A stretch of DNA of 33,863 nt from a virus, in IMG/VR virus record IMGVR_UViG_3300037502_002628, positions 1 through 33,863 of that record. One strand, written 5' to 3'. Every line of letters starts with the position of its first letter. The first letter of the stretch is position 1. The position numbers were made by a program, and so were the translations under genes. Positions 14,061 through 22,465 of this stretch are shown piece by piece. The notes beneath the pieces were generated by a model. It was given only the letters and a program-made list of their open reading frames with translations. It was not told the origin of the DNA and searched no databases.

Positions 14061-15188
14061 ATGATAAACGCAATCAATAAATATCAGTCATTGCCGTTCT
14101 ATGCTCAAAAGCAGCCGGGGGACAATGAACACCTTTGTCCTTTGTACTCTCCCACAAACCGCGTTCCATGCTTTCAGGTTCAATTCGCGGGTACTTTATC
14201 AGCCGGGAATGTAGATGCCTACCTTTACGATGATAACGGACTTGTAGAGGCTTTGAGCGGTATTGAGGTGCATAATTTTACAAACAATACAGCGTATATA
14301 ACCTATGATGGAACACCTTTCTCAGGTATGCAAGCAGAGGGTAACTATTACATTCAACTCGAAGTGGGAACTGGTAAATATATATCGCATCCTCTTTGCC
14401 TTCGCTCGGTCTTTAATTTACAAGACTGGCAACCCACCTTAGCATGTAACGGCTACATTCAGGGCGGGTATAGGTTTGACGTTGAGTTTGATTACGACCC
14501 GGGCGTTCCTACTGAAATACATTTTAGCGATGACCTTGTAAACTGGGTAAGGGGTGGAACTGGCAAGCCCGGTTCTCCTGCTTCGTTTGACACAGATGAT
14601 TACCCGGGAGAATTGGTTTATGCTCGGATGACCGCATGGTTGGATAATGAAGCCTACCAGAAAATATACCGGATTACTTTTGACGTTGGGGATATTGACC
14701 CATGCACTACCGGAGTAGCTGCATTATACCAAACAACCGGGGAAGCACTAAACAAGTATATGCGCTTTTATTGGCTAAACACTAAAGACCTTCAAAATTT
14801 GGGGTTAATGTATGCGAGTGTTCAAAGCCAAAACTACATGCAGGAGTTTTTCGCAGAGATGTACGCAACGCTTCCCGGGCTTGTTACTGAGGAGCAATTT
14901 CTGGAAAATGGCGTTGGTGGTAGGGTTTTGGATTCCGTAAGGATTGCACAGCGTTATCAATTTCAGATATACGGCGTTTCCGATGCAATGATAGCACCGT
15001 TATCCGTAATGCCATATCATAACGTTTTTGGAGTAATTCAATGCGCTACCGGGGATGCTTATGGGGCGCAAACTGTAACAGTAGAACCTTCCGCTATTGA
15101 CAACGCACCATGCGCTCAAATACAAGTTACCATGGAAGTAGGTAGAACGATTGTAGGGTGTCAGGATAATTTAACTGAAAAGGTATGA
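14061..15188 (+). CDS. Structural protein of unknown type, 375 aa
   Basis: I recognise no family. The chain is beta-rich and suggests stacked immunoglobulin-like or jelly-roll domains. Residues 1-120 look like one sandwich (GNVDAYLYDDNGLVEALSG, GNYYIQLEVGTGKYISHPLC), residues 125-210 like a second (GYRFDVEFDYDPGVPTEIHF), and the rest is mixed, with VRIAQRYQFQIYGVSD and paired cysteines near the end. The make-up fits a virion surface, head-tail or tail protein. The hairpin at 14016 lies just upstream. The stop overlaps the next start by 4 bases, so the pair is coupled. It is close in length to the capsid protein at 23909 but lacks an upstream scaffold and has no matching pattern. Confidence 0.6.
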   Translation: MINAINKYQSLPFYAQKQPGDNEHLCPLYSPTNRVPCFQVQFAGTLSAGNVDAYLYDDNGLVEALSGIEVHNFTNNTAYITYDGTPFSGMQAEGNYYIQLEVGTGKYISHPLCLRSVFNLQDWQPTLACNGYIQGGYRFDVEFDYDPGVPTEIHFSDDLVNWVRGGTGKPGSPASFDTDDYPGELVYARMTAWLDNEAYQKIYRITFDVGDIDPCTTGVAALYQTTGEALNKYMRFYWLNTKDLQNLGLMYASVQSQNYMQEFFAEMYATLPGLVTEEQFLENGVGGRVLDSVRIAQRYQFQIYGVSDAMIAPLSVMPYHNVFGVIQCATGDAYGAQTVTVEPSAIDNAPCAQIQVTMEVGRTIVGCQDNLTEKV

Positions 15189-15628
15189 CAGTAGAGGAAT
15201 ATGTTATACAATTAAAAGAACGTCTTGCCCAAATGGCGGCGAATAGAGCAGATGATGCTAAACAGATGGCCTTCGACCTCAAGGCCGCAATACAGTTGCG
15301 CATACAGACTGAGGGCGTGAATTACGAGGAGGTAAAATTCAGCCCATATTCACCGCAGCACACCAAGACAAGGCAAGACAAAGGATACCAAACTGAGTAT
15401 GTAGATTTTACGATGACCGGGGAACTCTGGAACGATATTCAGCCAAGGGTAACCGCCGAAACAGAGACGAGTACAACTGTTACCATTACGGCGAATAGGT
15501 CTGCAAATCAAAATAAACTTAGGGGCTTTGTAAATAAGCGGGGTAATATATTGCTACCGACCGAGCGGGAAATACAACTGCTTAATATACTGAATCAAAG
15601 ACGTATAAACAAATATATAAATTTTTAA
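15185..15628 (+). CDS. Head-tail or tail-completion-like protein, 147 aa
   Basis: This 147-residue protein has a long N-terminal helix (residues 1-42, VIQLKERLAQMAANRADDAK), a loop with FSPYSPQHTKTRQDKG, a beta region rich in Thr/Val (TETSTTVTITANRSANQNKL), and an end FVNKRGNILLPTEREIQLL. Phage minor virion proteins of the gp10-like/virion-morphogenesis type have this helix, then 'hfG......PaR.fl', then 'l..e...i' layout. I give that only as a possibility, since no decisive motif is seen. It overlaps the 375-residue gene by 4 bases and ends 1 base before the glycosyltransferase, so it belongs to the virion block. Confidence 0.55.
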   Translation: MTVEEYVIQLKERLAQMAANRADDAKQMAFDLKAAIQLRIQTEGVNYEEVKFSPYSPQHTKTRQDKGYQTEYVDFTMTGELWNDIQPRVTAETETSTTVTITANRSANQNKLRGFVNKRGNILLPTEREIQLLNILNQRRINKYINF

Positions 15629-15629
15629 T

Positions 15630-16619
15630 ATGCGCATCTGTTATCTGACTCCCTCACTAAATGTCCATGGTGGAATCCGAGTAATCATTGAACATTGCAA
15701 CTACTTAGCCCGAAAGGGGCATGATGTCACGCTACAATCCTTTGGTGTTATCGGTCAAAGATACGACTGGGTAAAAGTAGATAGGAGGGTAAACGTAATC
15801 TATCGCCAAAATATTAGGGACGTTTTCGATGTCGTAGTTGCCGGAAGCCCGCCACTTTGTATTATACTGCAATTATCGCAAATAAGGGCAAAAAAGTTTT
15901 TCTTTCTACAAATGGCAGAGCATCTTTTTAACCCTAACGACTTAGCATGGCAGAACGCTTGCCGCAGGGCTTACAGCGTAGATTTTCCTATCATTGGCAT
16001 ATCAAAGTTTACTGAGTACATTGTGCGTAATGAATTTCAAAGGGGTATAAAGCCTATGTATTATATAGGCAATGGCGTTTCTGATGACTTTCAACCACTA
16101 AGAAAAGTAGAGCCGGGAATCGTTTTGGTGGAGGGTTGGGAGCCATATAATGCGGCGAAGGATATACAATATCAAGCACCGGAAGTAGCGGGTATGTTAA
16201 AAATGCAGGGGTATAAAATTATTGCCTATTCTCAATTTCCACTAAAGACAATGAAGGAGATACCGGATGAATACTACTGCAAGCCTTCTCAGGAAAGCCT
16301 TATAGGTTTATACCAAAGGGCAACGATTTTGATTAAGTCGAGTGTTTATGATGCACGTTCATGCGCTCCGGTTGAAGCAATGGCTTGTAATTGTATCCCG
16401 GTTAGGGGTATATACCAAGGGGACGATGACCTTATCCATGGGTATAACTCCTTAATTAGTGAATATGGCAAGCCTAAAGACCAATATGAAAATGCTTTAA
16501 AGGTTTTGCAGGATGAAAATTTAAGACATAGATTAATACAAGGCTGCAAAGAATACCGAAAGCAATTTTTAAACTGGGACACTTGGGGCGCAATCCTTGA
16601 GGATATTTTCAGCAAATGA
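15630..16619 (+). CDS. Glycosyltransferase, GT4-like (GT-B fold)
   Basis: This is a 329-residue glycosyltransferase. The N-terminal Rossmann half begins MRICYLTPSLNVHGGIRVII, with the GGIRV loop typical of GT4 acceptor domains, followed by HCNYLARKGHDVTL. The C-terminal half contains YIGNGVSDDFQPL, LVEGWEPYNAAKD, LIKSSVYDARSCAPVEAMAC (the E-x7-E-like donor site, with PVEAMAC) and GYNSLISEYG. The usual reaction is sugar transfer from a nucleotide-sugar. The target may be a virion protein, phage DNA or the host surface; the sequence does not say which. It lies inside the virion gene block, 1 base after the previous stop, with a 4-base overlap into a second glycosyltransferase. Function as a GT is secure; the substrate is unknown. 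Confidence 0.85.
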   Translation: MRICYLTPSLNVHGGIRVIIEHCNYLARKGHDVTLQSFGVIGQRYDWVKVDRRVNVIYRQNIRDVFDVVVAGSPPLCIILQLSQIRAKKFFFLQMAEHLFNPNDLAWQNACRRAYSVDFPIIGISKFTEYIVRNEFQRGIKPMYYIGNGVSDDFQPLRKVEPGIVLVEGWEPYNAAKDIQYQAPEVAGMLKMQGYKIIAYSQFPLKTMKEIPDEYYCKPSQESLIGLYQRATILIKSSVYDARSCAPVEAMACNCIPVRGIYQGDDDLIHGYNSLISEYGKPKDQYENALKVLQDENLRHRLIQGCKEYRKQFLNWDTWGAILEDIFSK

Positions 16620-17296
16620 AAAAGCAAGATATTAAACCGGGTAGAATTATTCCAATAGTATTATACTATGAAGAGCCCGGTTATTTTGACAGTACTATGA
16701 AATGCCTAACCGCTTCCGGGCTTAACCGGGACACAATAATAGTAACGCGGGAAGGAGTTGGGAGTATGAGTAAGGCATTTAATGAGGGTGTTTTAAAGGC
16801 CGGGGGAGAATTTTCATCAAGCGATTATCTACTGTGGATTACCAATGTAAGTTTTGACCCTAAACTGCCTTTTCAGATGCTCTCTCAAATGCAAGCCGAC
16901 AACAAAATTGCTGCTATACACGCGACACACAAAAGCGACCATATACACTTGCAGTCAAAAGCATACAAAGAAATACCATTCATTGAACTTACAATGGCAA
17001 TGTTTTCTGGTGTGGCTTTAAATGATGTCGGGGGTATGGACGAACAGATGCCATATTGGGGTATGGACTTAGATTGGAGTTACCGGGCAAGGCAAAAGCA
17101 GTATAAACTCGCTGTTTCCGGCACACCGGAAGTAACGCATACCTATCTACGACACAGCACCCGGAACAATCCGCGAATGGTTCATCCCATTAGTATTTTA
17201 AGGGAAAGACTTAGGGCTTTAAGGGATGCCCAAACATTGCAAGCATTAACAAAAAAATACGGAACAAATTGGAAGCAAAAATTATGGCCAGTATAA
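16616..17296 (+). CDS. Glycosyltransferase, GT2-like (GT-A fold)
   Basis: This is a 226-residue GT-A-type enzyme. Features in order: a strand-loop start IIPIVLYYEEPGYFDSTMKC, TIIVTREGVGSMSKAFNEG near 41-60 (nucleotide-sugar-binding start), DYLLWITNVSFDP in the place of the DxD region, and the acceptor/catalytic block LNDVGGMDEQMPYWGMDLDW near 135-155, followed by YRARQKQYKLAV and THTYLRHST. The GGMDE...W.MDLDWSYRA pattern is characteristic of GT2/GT27-like enzymes. It is coupled by 4 bases to the GT4-like gene and overlaps the HAD phosphatase gene by 13 bases, so the three probably act on one glycan. The classical DxD is not clear, which limits certainty on metal use. Confidence 0.8.
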   Translation: MKKQDIKPGRIIPIVLYYEEPGYFDSTMKCLTASGLNRDTIIVTREGVGSMSKAFNEGVLKAGGEFSSSDYLLWITNVSFDPKLPFQMLSQMQADNKIAAIHATHKSDHIHLQSKAYKEIPFIELTMAMFSGVALNDVGGMDEQMPYWGMDLDWSYRARQKQYKLAVSGTPEVTHTYLRHSTRNNPRMVHPISILRERLRALRDAQTLQALTKKYGTNWKQKLWPV

Positions 17297-17751
17297 TAGA
17301 TACTATCATCTTTGACTTAGATGGAGTGTTAACTAATGGCAAGCAATATATAAACGCTACCGGGCGAAAGGCTTTTAAAGCTGTTTCAGCGCGAGATAAA
17401 ATGGCCTTGCGCAGACTAATAGCAAAAGGTTACCGAATTATAATTTTAACCGCCGATGATTGGCCGGGGGCAAAGGTTTGGTTTGAGGATATAGGGTGTG
17501 AATTTATAGTTAGCAAAGAAAAAGATACACTACCTTTGCCATTCCGCAACTCAATAGGGGTAGGGGATGATATTGCTGATAAACCATGGTTGAATAAATG
17601 CGCGTTAAAGTTTATTCCGGCAGACGCGGATGAAAGACTTAACTTTGTAAGGCTAAATACTCAAGGTGGTGCGGGTATTGTTTGCGAAATTGAGCGAATG
17701 GTAGAAATATACGAATATAATGATACATATTACAGAACAGATATTGCGTGA
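17284..17751 (+). CDS. HAD phosphatase, KdsC-like
   Basis: This 155-residue HAD phosphatase has no cap domain, like the tetrameric C0 group that includes KDO-8-phosphate phosphatase (KdsC). Motif I is FDLDGVLTNG with D11 and D13, motif II is IILTADD with T56, motif III/IV is SIGVGDDIADKPWL, and a C-terminal GGAGIVCEIERM recalls the KdsC tail GxGavrE. The start at ATG 17284 gives MASIIDTIIFDLDG, directly before motif I; an in-frame ATG at 17269 would add five residues. Beside two glycosyltransferases, a sugar-phosphate phosphatase role is likely, for example in making a 2-keto-3-deoxy or related acidic sugar, but the partner synthase is not in the window. Confidence 0.8.
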   Translation: MASIIDTIIFDLDGVLTNGKQYINATGRKAFKAVSARDKMALRRLIAKGYRIIILTADDWPGAKVWFEDIGCEFIVSKEKDTLPLPFRNSIGVGDDIADKPWLNKCALKFIPADADERLNFVRLNTQGGAGIVCEIERMVEIYEYNDTYYRTDIA

Positions 17752-18331
17752 TACCGTTACTGCCTTCCCTTTTGTGGAACGTTACGGCGGTATTGGTGTT
17801 CCTATTCAAACGCCTGATGGAATTATTCCTGTTTCGTCTTACCTTTCCTCAGACCAATGTTTTCAACAAAACAAGTACAAGAATCTTGTGCCGGATGACC
17901 GATATGCGTCAATGGCTTACTTTGATGCTTCCGGAAGTCAAACCTCTGCTATTGAGCAGAGTACAAGGCTAAAGTTTAACGGAGTAGAAATAACAACTAC
18001 TTTTAAGCTGGTGGTCTGGGTTAATATGCCTAAACTTGGGTTAACCAATCCGGAAGATATTAGTCTTATAGCACTACAAGCAAACAACGCTATAATGAAA
18101 GACTTTCAAGGCACTTTTAACGGTGCTAATGTTCACATGAATATTACCCGAACTAATATACTTATAGACCGGGCTTCATGCTTTGGGGCTTACGCTTATG
18201 CGGACAAACAGCACTTATTTATGTGGCCTTACGGCTTTTTTGGTATTCAGGCTACAGCCCGAACGCTTATGCCTTTAAATTGCTTTTCGGAAATTCAATA
18301 TAACCCACAGTCATGCATTACGCATTGGTAA
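17720..18331 (+). CDS. Virion connector-like protein of unknown type, 203 aa
   Basis: I recognise no family with certainty. The chain is mixed alpha/beta with FPFVERYGGIGVPIQTPDGI at the start, a beta series VEITTTFKLVVWVNMPKLGL, then a helix/strand run NAIMKDFQGTFNGANVHMNI and a C-terminal YGFFGIQATARTLMPLNC. The length and position, ahead of the tail-chaperone and tape-measure genes, fit a tail-terminator or neck protein, a guess from gene order. The start overlaps the HAD gene by 32 bases, and the end overlaps the membrane protein by 19, so it is a real coding frame in a compressed block. Confidence 0.55.
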   Translation: MIHITEQILRDTVTAFPFVERYGGIGVPIQTPDGIIPVSSYLSSDQCFQQNKYKNLVPDDRYASMAYFDASGSQTSAIEQSTRLKFNGVEITTTFKLVVWVNMPKLGLTNPEDISLIALQANNAIMKDFQGTFNGANVHMNITRTNILIDRASCFGAYAYADKQHLFMWPYGFFGIQATARTLMPLNCFSEIQYNPQSCITHW

Positions 18332-18624
18332 CAGGTTTAATTTTTGGTGCGTATGGTTACCTTGTAGCTAATGTTATAAGTCAGCCCGGTGAAATACTAT
18401 GGCCTATTCGCTGTTTTATTGAGCGCATTGTAGGGCAAGGTATGCAAGGGTGGCGTTATTGGTTATATAAGGTAACTTTCGGCTGTTGCTATTGCATTTC
18501 AGGTTCCCATAGTCTTACTATCTTGCTTTTTTTAGGGCTGTACCACTACCTATTCCCGGTAGTGGTAACAGCTATTTTTACTGCCTTTAGTATTCAAAAA
18601 TTTTATGACACAGAACGAATTTAA
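18313..18624 (+). CDS. Small membrane protein with a CxxC turn, 103 aa
   Basis: This 103-residue hydrophobic protein has likely membrane spans at about residues 4-22 (VTGLIFGAYGYLVANVI) and 66-93 (a Leu/Phe/Val run). A conserved-looking turn GCCYCISG (C58, C59, C61) lies between, with basic and aromatic residues before it. Small Bacteroidota-phage membrane proteins with a 'W..k...CxxCxsG..sL' segment exist, but I do not know their role. A holin is possible because it has two spans, yet no lysin gene is adjacent. It overlaps both neighbours, by 19 and 20 bases. It may act in the host membrane during assembly or entry. Confidence 0.55.
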   Translation: MHYALVTGLIFGAYGYLVANVISQPGEILWPIRCFIERIVGQGMQGWRYWLYKVTFGCCYCISGSHSLTILLFLGLYHYLFPVVVTAIFTAFSIQKFYDTERI

Positions 18625-19270
18625 TAAACTCAATGCTTCGGAAATACTTGCCTTTTTGCGCCGCTATCCGGGCAAGGATGACGCGGAAAAGATTGCCCTT
18701 GCCTTGCTTGGCGATGATGCCCGTTACTGGTGGAATCAAAGGGCGAAAGACCCTATTAAGGGAATTGTGGATACGCAAACAGGGAAATATAAAACGCCAT
18801 TCACAGCCAATGGAGTAAAATACCATATACGCAGCGTAAGAGAGGGCTTAGGATTTACAAGGTATAAATTGCTTAAGCAGATGTTATCAGTAGTAGGTTT
18901 TAACGCTACTTTTGCGGAACAGATGCAAGCCTTTGACCGATTGGTAAAGGCGGCTAACAGCCTTGTGAGTAAAGAACCAAAACTGGATGAATTATTCAAA
19001 GAAATCGAAAATCTAAGGCAAGCAGTAAACAAGACAGACCGCACTTGGGACTATTCTTTTTATGCTGCAACCTTATTCATTGTCAGAGAGGGGGAAGACC
19101 TAAACGACTGGAATGAATCAATGGCAAATGAAAAGATTGCGGATTGGCAAGCGGAGGGGCTTCACGAGCATGATTTTTTTTTCTTAGTCATGTTTACGGC
19201 TTCGCAGTTAACAGAATGGTGGAACGACTTACCGAAACAAATAGACAAAGCGGTCAGGGACAGCCTTTAG
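18605..19270 (+). CDS. Tail assembly chaperone, short form (gpG-like)
   Basis: This 221-residue, mostly helical protein lies just before the tape-measure gene, where siphophages encode their tail assembly chaperones. It contains NASEILAFLRRYPGKDDAEK, a middle part GLGFTRYKLLKQMLSVVGFN, and an acidic C-terminal part ending HDFFFLVMFTASQLTEWWND. The second frame, 19180-19482, lies in the -1 phase relative to this gene and is open from a T9 run at 19174-19182. This is the layout of lambda G/GT, where a fraction of ribosomes slip and make a longer fusion. The family is assigned by position and by the frameshift geometry, not by a known motif. Confidence 0.65.
   Translation: MTQNEFNKLNASEILAFLRRYPGKDDAEKIALALLGDDARYWWNQRAKDPIKGIVDTQTGKYKTPFTANGVKYHIRSVREGLGFTRYKLLKQMLSVVGFNATFAEQMQAFDRLVKAANSLVSKEPKLDELFKEIENLRQAVNKTDRTWDYSFYAATLFIVREGEDLNDWNESMANEKIADWQAEGLHEHDFFFLVMFTASQLTEWWNDLPKQIDKAVRDSL
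19174..19182 (+). other. Candidate programmed -1 ribosomal frameshift site (T9)
   Basis: Nine T occupy 19174-19182. In the upstream frame they read GAT TTT TTT TTC, so 19174-19180 forms the slippery heptamer T TTT TTT. A slip back by one base puts ribosomes into the frame that is open to 19482. The new frame has a TGA at 19171-19173 immediately before the run, so entry can only occur at or after the T-run. The fusion would have 192 residues of the first protein plus about 100 new ones. Confidence 0.6.
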
Positions 19271-19482
19271 TGGGATGGGTAGGCATTGAGAACGGTAAAT
19301 TGTTTAGCATTCAGGAAAGAATAGGAAACCAATTAGACGAGGCAGCACGTTATATAGCTGAGGCGTTAAATTATAGTTTGACCGATATTCAAAAAATGGA
19401 TTGTTACCAATTTCACCGCGACATTCTGCGAGCGCAAAAAAGTCAGCAGGAGCGCATAAAGGCTTACAAAAATGGAAAGTAA
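19180..19482 (+). CDS. Tail assembly chaperone, frameshift extension (gpT-like)
   Basis: This is the -1 frame extension of the tail assembly chaperone. From the T9 run it reads FLSHVYGFAVNRMVERLTET and on through NRQSGQGQPLVGWVGIENGK, ARYIAEALNYSLTDIQKMDC and YQFHRDILRAQKSQQER, ending in a lysine-rich tail. If it were made alone, the first ATG would be 19216 (88 residues), but no leader of the local kind precedes it, and the open stretch upstream points to a fusion of about 292 residues. By analogy with lambda GT, the fusion would bind the tape measure and recruit tail-tube subunits. The stop overlaps the tape-measure start by 11 bases. Confidence 0.6.
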   Translation, partial: FLSHVYGFAVNRMVERLTETNRQSGQGQPLVGWVGIENGKLFSIQERIGNQLDEAARYIAEALNYSLTDIQKMDCYQFHRDILRAQKSQQERIKAYKNGK

Positions 19483-22456
19483 TATTCAACTCAATATAGA
19501 TGTAAACGATAGTGGCGCGTTTACAACCTTAAAACAAGCGATAGATTTACTTTCCCAAATGGGGGAGGAGGGAAAGGCAGCCGCGGAAACCATTACAAAA
19601 ATAATGGCACAGGCAGCCGCAAGTATCGAGAATGCAGAAAAGTCAACAGCAAGGGCGGTCAAAACAACCGCAAGGCATAGGTCTGAATTAAAAAAGACAC
19701 AACAAACTGTGAGGGAATACTCCCGGGCGTTAATTGAGAATCTGGGGTTAAATAAAGAGCAAGAGCAGACACTAATAAAAATAAGTAATGTAGCCTCAAA
19801 TGTATTTGTATTTCTTGGCGATAAGGTTAGGCAGTTTGGTAAAACTACAGCAGATGTTTTTCGTGCTATTGGAAAGGATATTGGAGTTGGTTTAGCTTTA
19901 GAAACAAAAGGCCAAATAACAAGTATTACAGAAGCATTTGCGAGTAGATGGCCTAAAATAACAAAAATTGTTCAAACGGCATCTAAAGGAATCAAAACAG
20001 CCTTAATAGGTACTGGAATTGGGGCAATAATTTTACTGGTAACTTCATTGGTAGCTACTTTTAATAGCTTTGTGAAAACAAGCAATGAGGCCGGGGAAGG
20101 TTTAAGCAAGTTGACGCAGGTTATAAATGTATTCAATGCGATTTTGGGGCAATTATCTAAGCGTTACAAAGACCTTGTAGGGACTTATGTGGAATTAATT
20201 ACCGGGCAAATATCCTTGTCAGAGGCATTTAAAAGGCTATCAGGGGCAGTTACGACCTTTGCCGATGATACCCGGGAAGCTGTAAAGGTACTTAATCAAT
20301 TATCATTAGCCGGAAAAGAGGCTGCTAAATTAGAAGCTACCTTAGCGCGGAATATTGCCACGACAAAAGACGAACTAAACAAGCAAAGGGAGATAGCATC
20401 TGATAATACGAAATCATTTGCTCAAAGACAAGCGGCGTTACAAAAGGCCGCTGAATTGGAATCAAAATTAGAGAAAGATAGGACTGCTTCACTTGAAGCA
20501 CGCAAAAAAGAAGCCGAATTGGAACTAAAGGCAGCGCAACAAAGCGGTAAGGAACAATCGGAATCCTTAAAGAAAATTGCAGACCTCGAAAATGAAATAC
20601 TTTTAGCGCAAGCTGATGCTAATGCCCGGTCAAGGAATGACCTACAAACCAAAAATGAACTATTAAGGGAGCAAAGCGAGAAAGTAAAGGAGTTAAGGGA
20701 AAATTACAAAGCGTTAAGAAAAGAAATTGAGGATTTAGTAAGGGAGCAAGACGAACAATTAATGACTGAGGAAGAACGATTAGCAGCGCAGGAAATATCT
20801 ATAAACAAGCAGATAGCACTTTTGGAGAAGCAAGCTCGGGAAGCAGCACGTTTAGCAAACATACCCTTTGATGAAACTCCGTTTGTGAGAGCGAGAGAGC
20901 AAGCTGCTCTAATTACAGACAGAGAGAACAAGTTATTGATTTCAGAGAGGCAGCGACAACTTGCAGAACTACAATTAGCCCAAGACGAGGCAATAGCAGC
21001 CGGAATTTCCGCATCAATAGACAAGCAATTAGACCTCGAAGAATCCCGGGCTATGCTTATTTTGGAAGCCCAAGAAACATACCTAAAAGCCCAAATACAA
21101 GCGCAGGAGGCAAGTTTTGAGGCACTCGGTAAATTGGTAACAGATGAACAGAGGGCAGAATTAGAGCGCACTAAACAGCAATTAAACGCAATCGCGGTAG
21201 AACGAAAAAAGATAGAAGAAGGTGCAAGGGAAAGGCGGTTAAGTGAGGGGAAAAGTGCTATTGAACTTGAGGCAGAACTGGCATCACTTGAATTAGAACT
21301 ACAAACAAAATCCGGTGATTCACTTTTAACATTGGAGCAAGACATTGCCAAAAAAAGATTGGAAATACAACGCAAATCCATTGCGGATAGGATTGCATTA
21401 CTTGAAGCTGAGGGTGCTGAAAACAGCCCGGAAGTACAAGTTTTGAGAAAGCAACTATCCATAATAGACAAAACGCTTAATGAACCCAAGGCTAAAAATA
21501 TACGGAACGGATTAAAGAATCTGCTAAAGATAAATGACGAAGAACTTACTGAAATAGAACAAGCAGCCGGGATAGCGGTAAATAGTATTGGCAATTTAAT
21601 TGCCACAGCAACACAAGCGGCAGCGGAGCAAAACCAAAGGATAATTGATGGGCTAAATGAGCGAATCCGTATAACCGAACAAAGATTGCAGGAAGAACTC
21701 GCTTTACAAGAGCAAGGTTATGCAAATAGCGCAGAACTTTATAAACAACAATTAAAGACCCTTAACGATGAAAGGGACAAGGCAGCAAAAGAGCAACTGG
21801 AAAGAGAGCGGAAGATTGCAAACGCACAGTTGTTAATCAATGCAGCAACTCAAACCTCAGACTACATATCTACTGCAATAGGTTACTTTAAAGAATCTAC
21901 GAAACTTGGACCAGTATTGGGCATAATTACAGCCCTTGCTGCTGTTGCCACATTAGCGGCGACTATTGCCTCGGTTCGCAACAATGCAAAGAAATTTGCA
22001 GAACCGCCTAAGTTTAGGGAGGGTGGATGGATAGATGGAGCGAGCCATGCCTTTGGCGGTAGGAAAGTAGAGGTAGAGGGTGGGGAGTTTGTTGTTAACC
22101 GGGAAGCAGCACAAAAGAATAAAGCTATCCTTGAGGCTATAAATAATGGCAAACTTGACTTAATGAATTTCGGTAAAGATATGCCCAACAATAACAACCT
22201 TCTCCCACTTTTAAGGAAACTAAATGAAGACCGGGAAATTATTGTTCAAATGCAATCCGGAATAGATTATGAGAGAATGGAGCAAATGTTTACCCGGGCG
22301 CAGGAACAAAGTACAAATAAGGTTATTAACTACCTTCAAAAGTGGCCTAAGAAACAGATAAACAGTAATGGAGATACGGTGTTATTTTGGGAAGATGGGA
22401 ACGACAAAAAAGTACAAGTGTTAAAAAAAGTTGCAAATGTAGATTTAAACGAATAA
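19472..22456 (+). CDS. Tape measure protein
   Basis: This 994-residue protein sets tail length in siphophages by spanning the tube lumen. It has long charged coiled-coil stretches (about 270-620 and 700-800, very rich in Glu/Gln/Ala/Lys), two hydrophobic segments (about 174-198, TALIGTGIGAIILLVTSLVA, and about 812-836, GPVLGIITALAAVATLAATI), and a C-terminal block SHAFGGRKVEVEGGEFVVNR typical of tape measures. It would give a tail of roughly 150 nm at the usual 0.15 nm per residue. It follows the chaperone pair directly. The Bacteroidota-type promoter at 22431-22461 starts inside its last codons. Confidence 0.88.
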   Translation: MESNIQLNIDVNDSGAFTTLKQAIDLLSQMGEEGKAAAETITKIMAQAAASIENAEKSTARAVKTTARHRSELKKTQQTVREYSRALIENLGLNKEQEQTLIKISNVASNVFVFLGDKVRQFGKTTADVFRAIGKDIGVGLALETKGQITSITEAFASRWPKITKIVQTASKGIKTALIGTGIGAIILLVTSLVATFNSFVKTSNEAGEGLSKLTQVINVFNAILGQLSKRYKDLVGTYVELITGQISLSEAFKRLSGAVTTFADDTREAVKVLNQLSLAGKEAAKLEATLARNIATTKDELNKQREIASDNTKSFAQRQAALQKAAELESKLEKDRTASLEARKKEAELELKAAQQSGKEQSESLKKIADLENEILLAQADANARSRNDLQTKNELLREQSEKVKELRENYKALRKEIEDLVREQDEQLMTEEERLAAQEISINKQIALLEKQAREAARLANIPFDETPFVRAREQAALITDRENKLLISERQRQLAELQLAQDEAIAAGISASIDKQLDLEESRAMLILEAQETYLKAQIQAQEASFEALGKLVTDEQRAELERTKQQLNAIAVERKKIEEGARERRLSEGKSAIELEAELASLELELQTKSGDSLLTLEQDIAKKRLEIQRKSIADRIALLEAEGAENSPEVQVLRKQLSIIDKTLNEPKAKNIRNGLKNLLKINDEELTEIEQAAGIAVNSIGNLIATATQAAAEQNQRIIDGLNERIRITEQRLQEELALQEQGYANSAELYKQQLKTLNDERDKAAKEQLERERKIANAQLLINAATQTSDYISTAIGYFKESTKLGPVLGIITALAAVATLAATIASVRNNAKKFAEPPKFREGGWIDGASHAFGGRKVEVEGGEFVVNREAAQKNKAILEAINNGKLDLMNFGKDMPNNNNLLPLLRKLNEDREIIVQMQSGIDYERMEQMFTRAQEQSTNKVINYLQKWPKKQINSNGDTVLFWEDGNDKKVQVLKKVANVDLNE

Positions 22457-22461
22457 CTTTG
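22431..22461 (+). promoter_or_regulatory. Bacteroidota-type promoter ahead of the capsid gene block
   Basis: TTG at 22431-22433 and TAACTTTG at 22454-22461 match the consensus with the same 20-base spacing as the promoters at 440 and 1692. It straddles the tape-measure stop and would drive the genes from 22466 through scaffold and capsid. The -7 box ends only 4 bases before ATG 22466, so the message for that gene would be leaderless or nearly so. Confidence 0.6.
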
Positions 22462-22465
22462 CCCT

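Noticed and set aside
14061-15188. The 375-residue protein as the major capsid protein
   Set aside because: Similar length, but Cys-rich stacked beta domains, no scaffold upstream and no capsid-like arm/spine pattern; the 23909 gene fits better.
20704-21606. Long reverse-strand frame of 300 codons opposite the tape measure
   Set aside because: Very Ser/Ala/Phe-rich, with no leader or motif. It arises from the Glu/Lys/Gln/Ala codon pattern of the coiled coil on the + strand.
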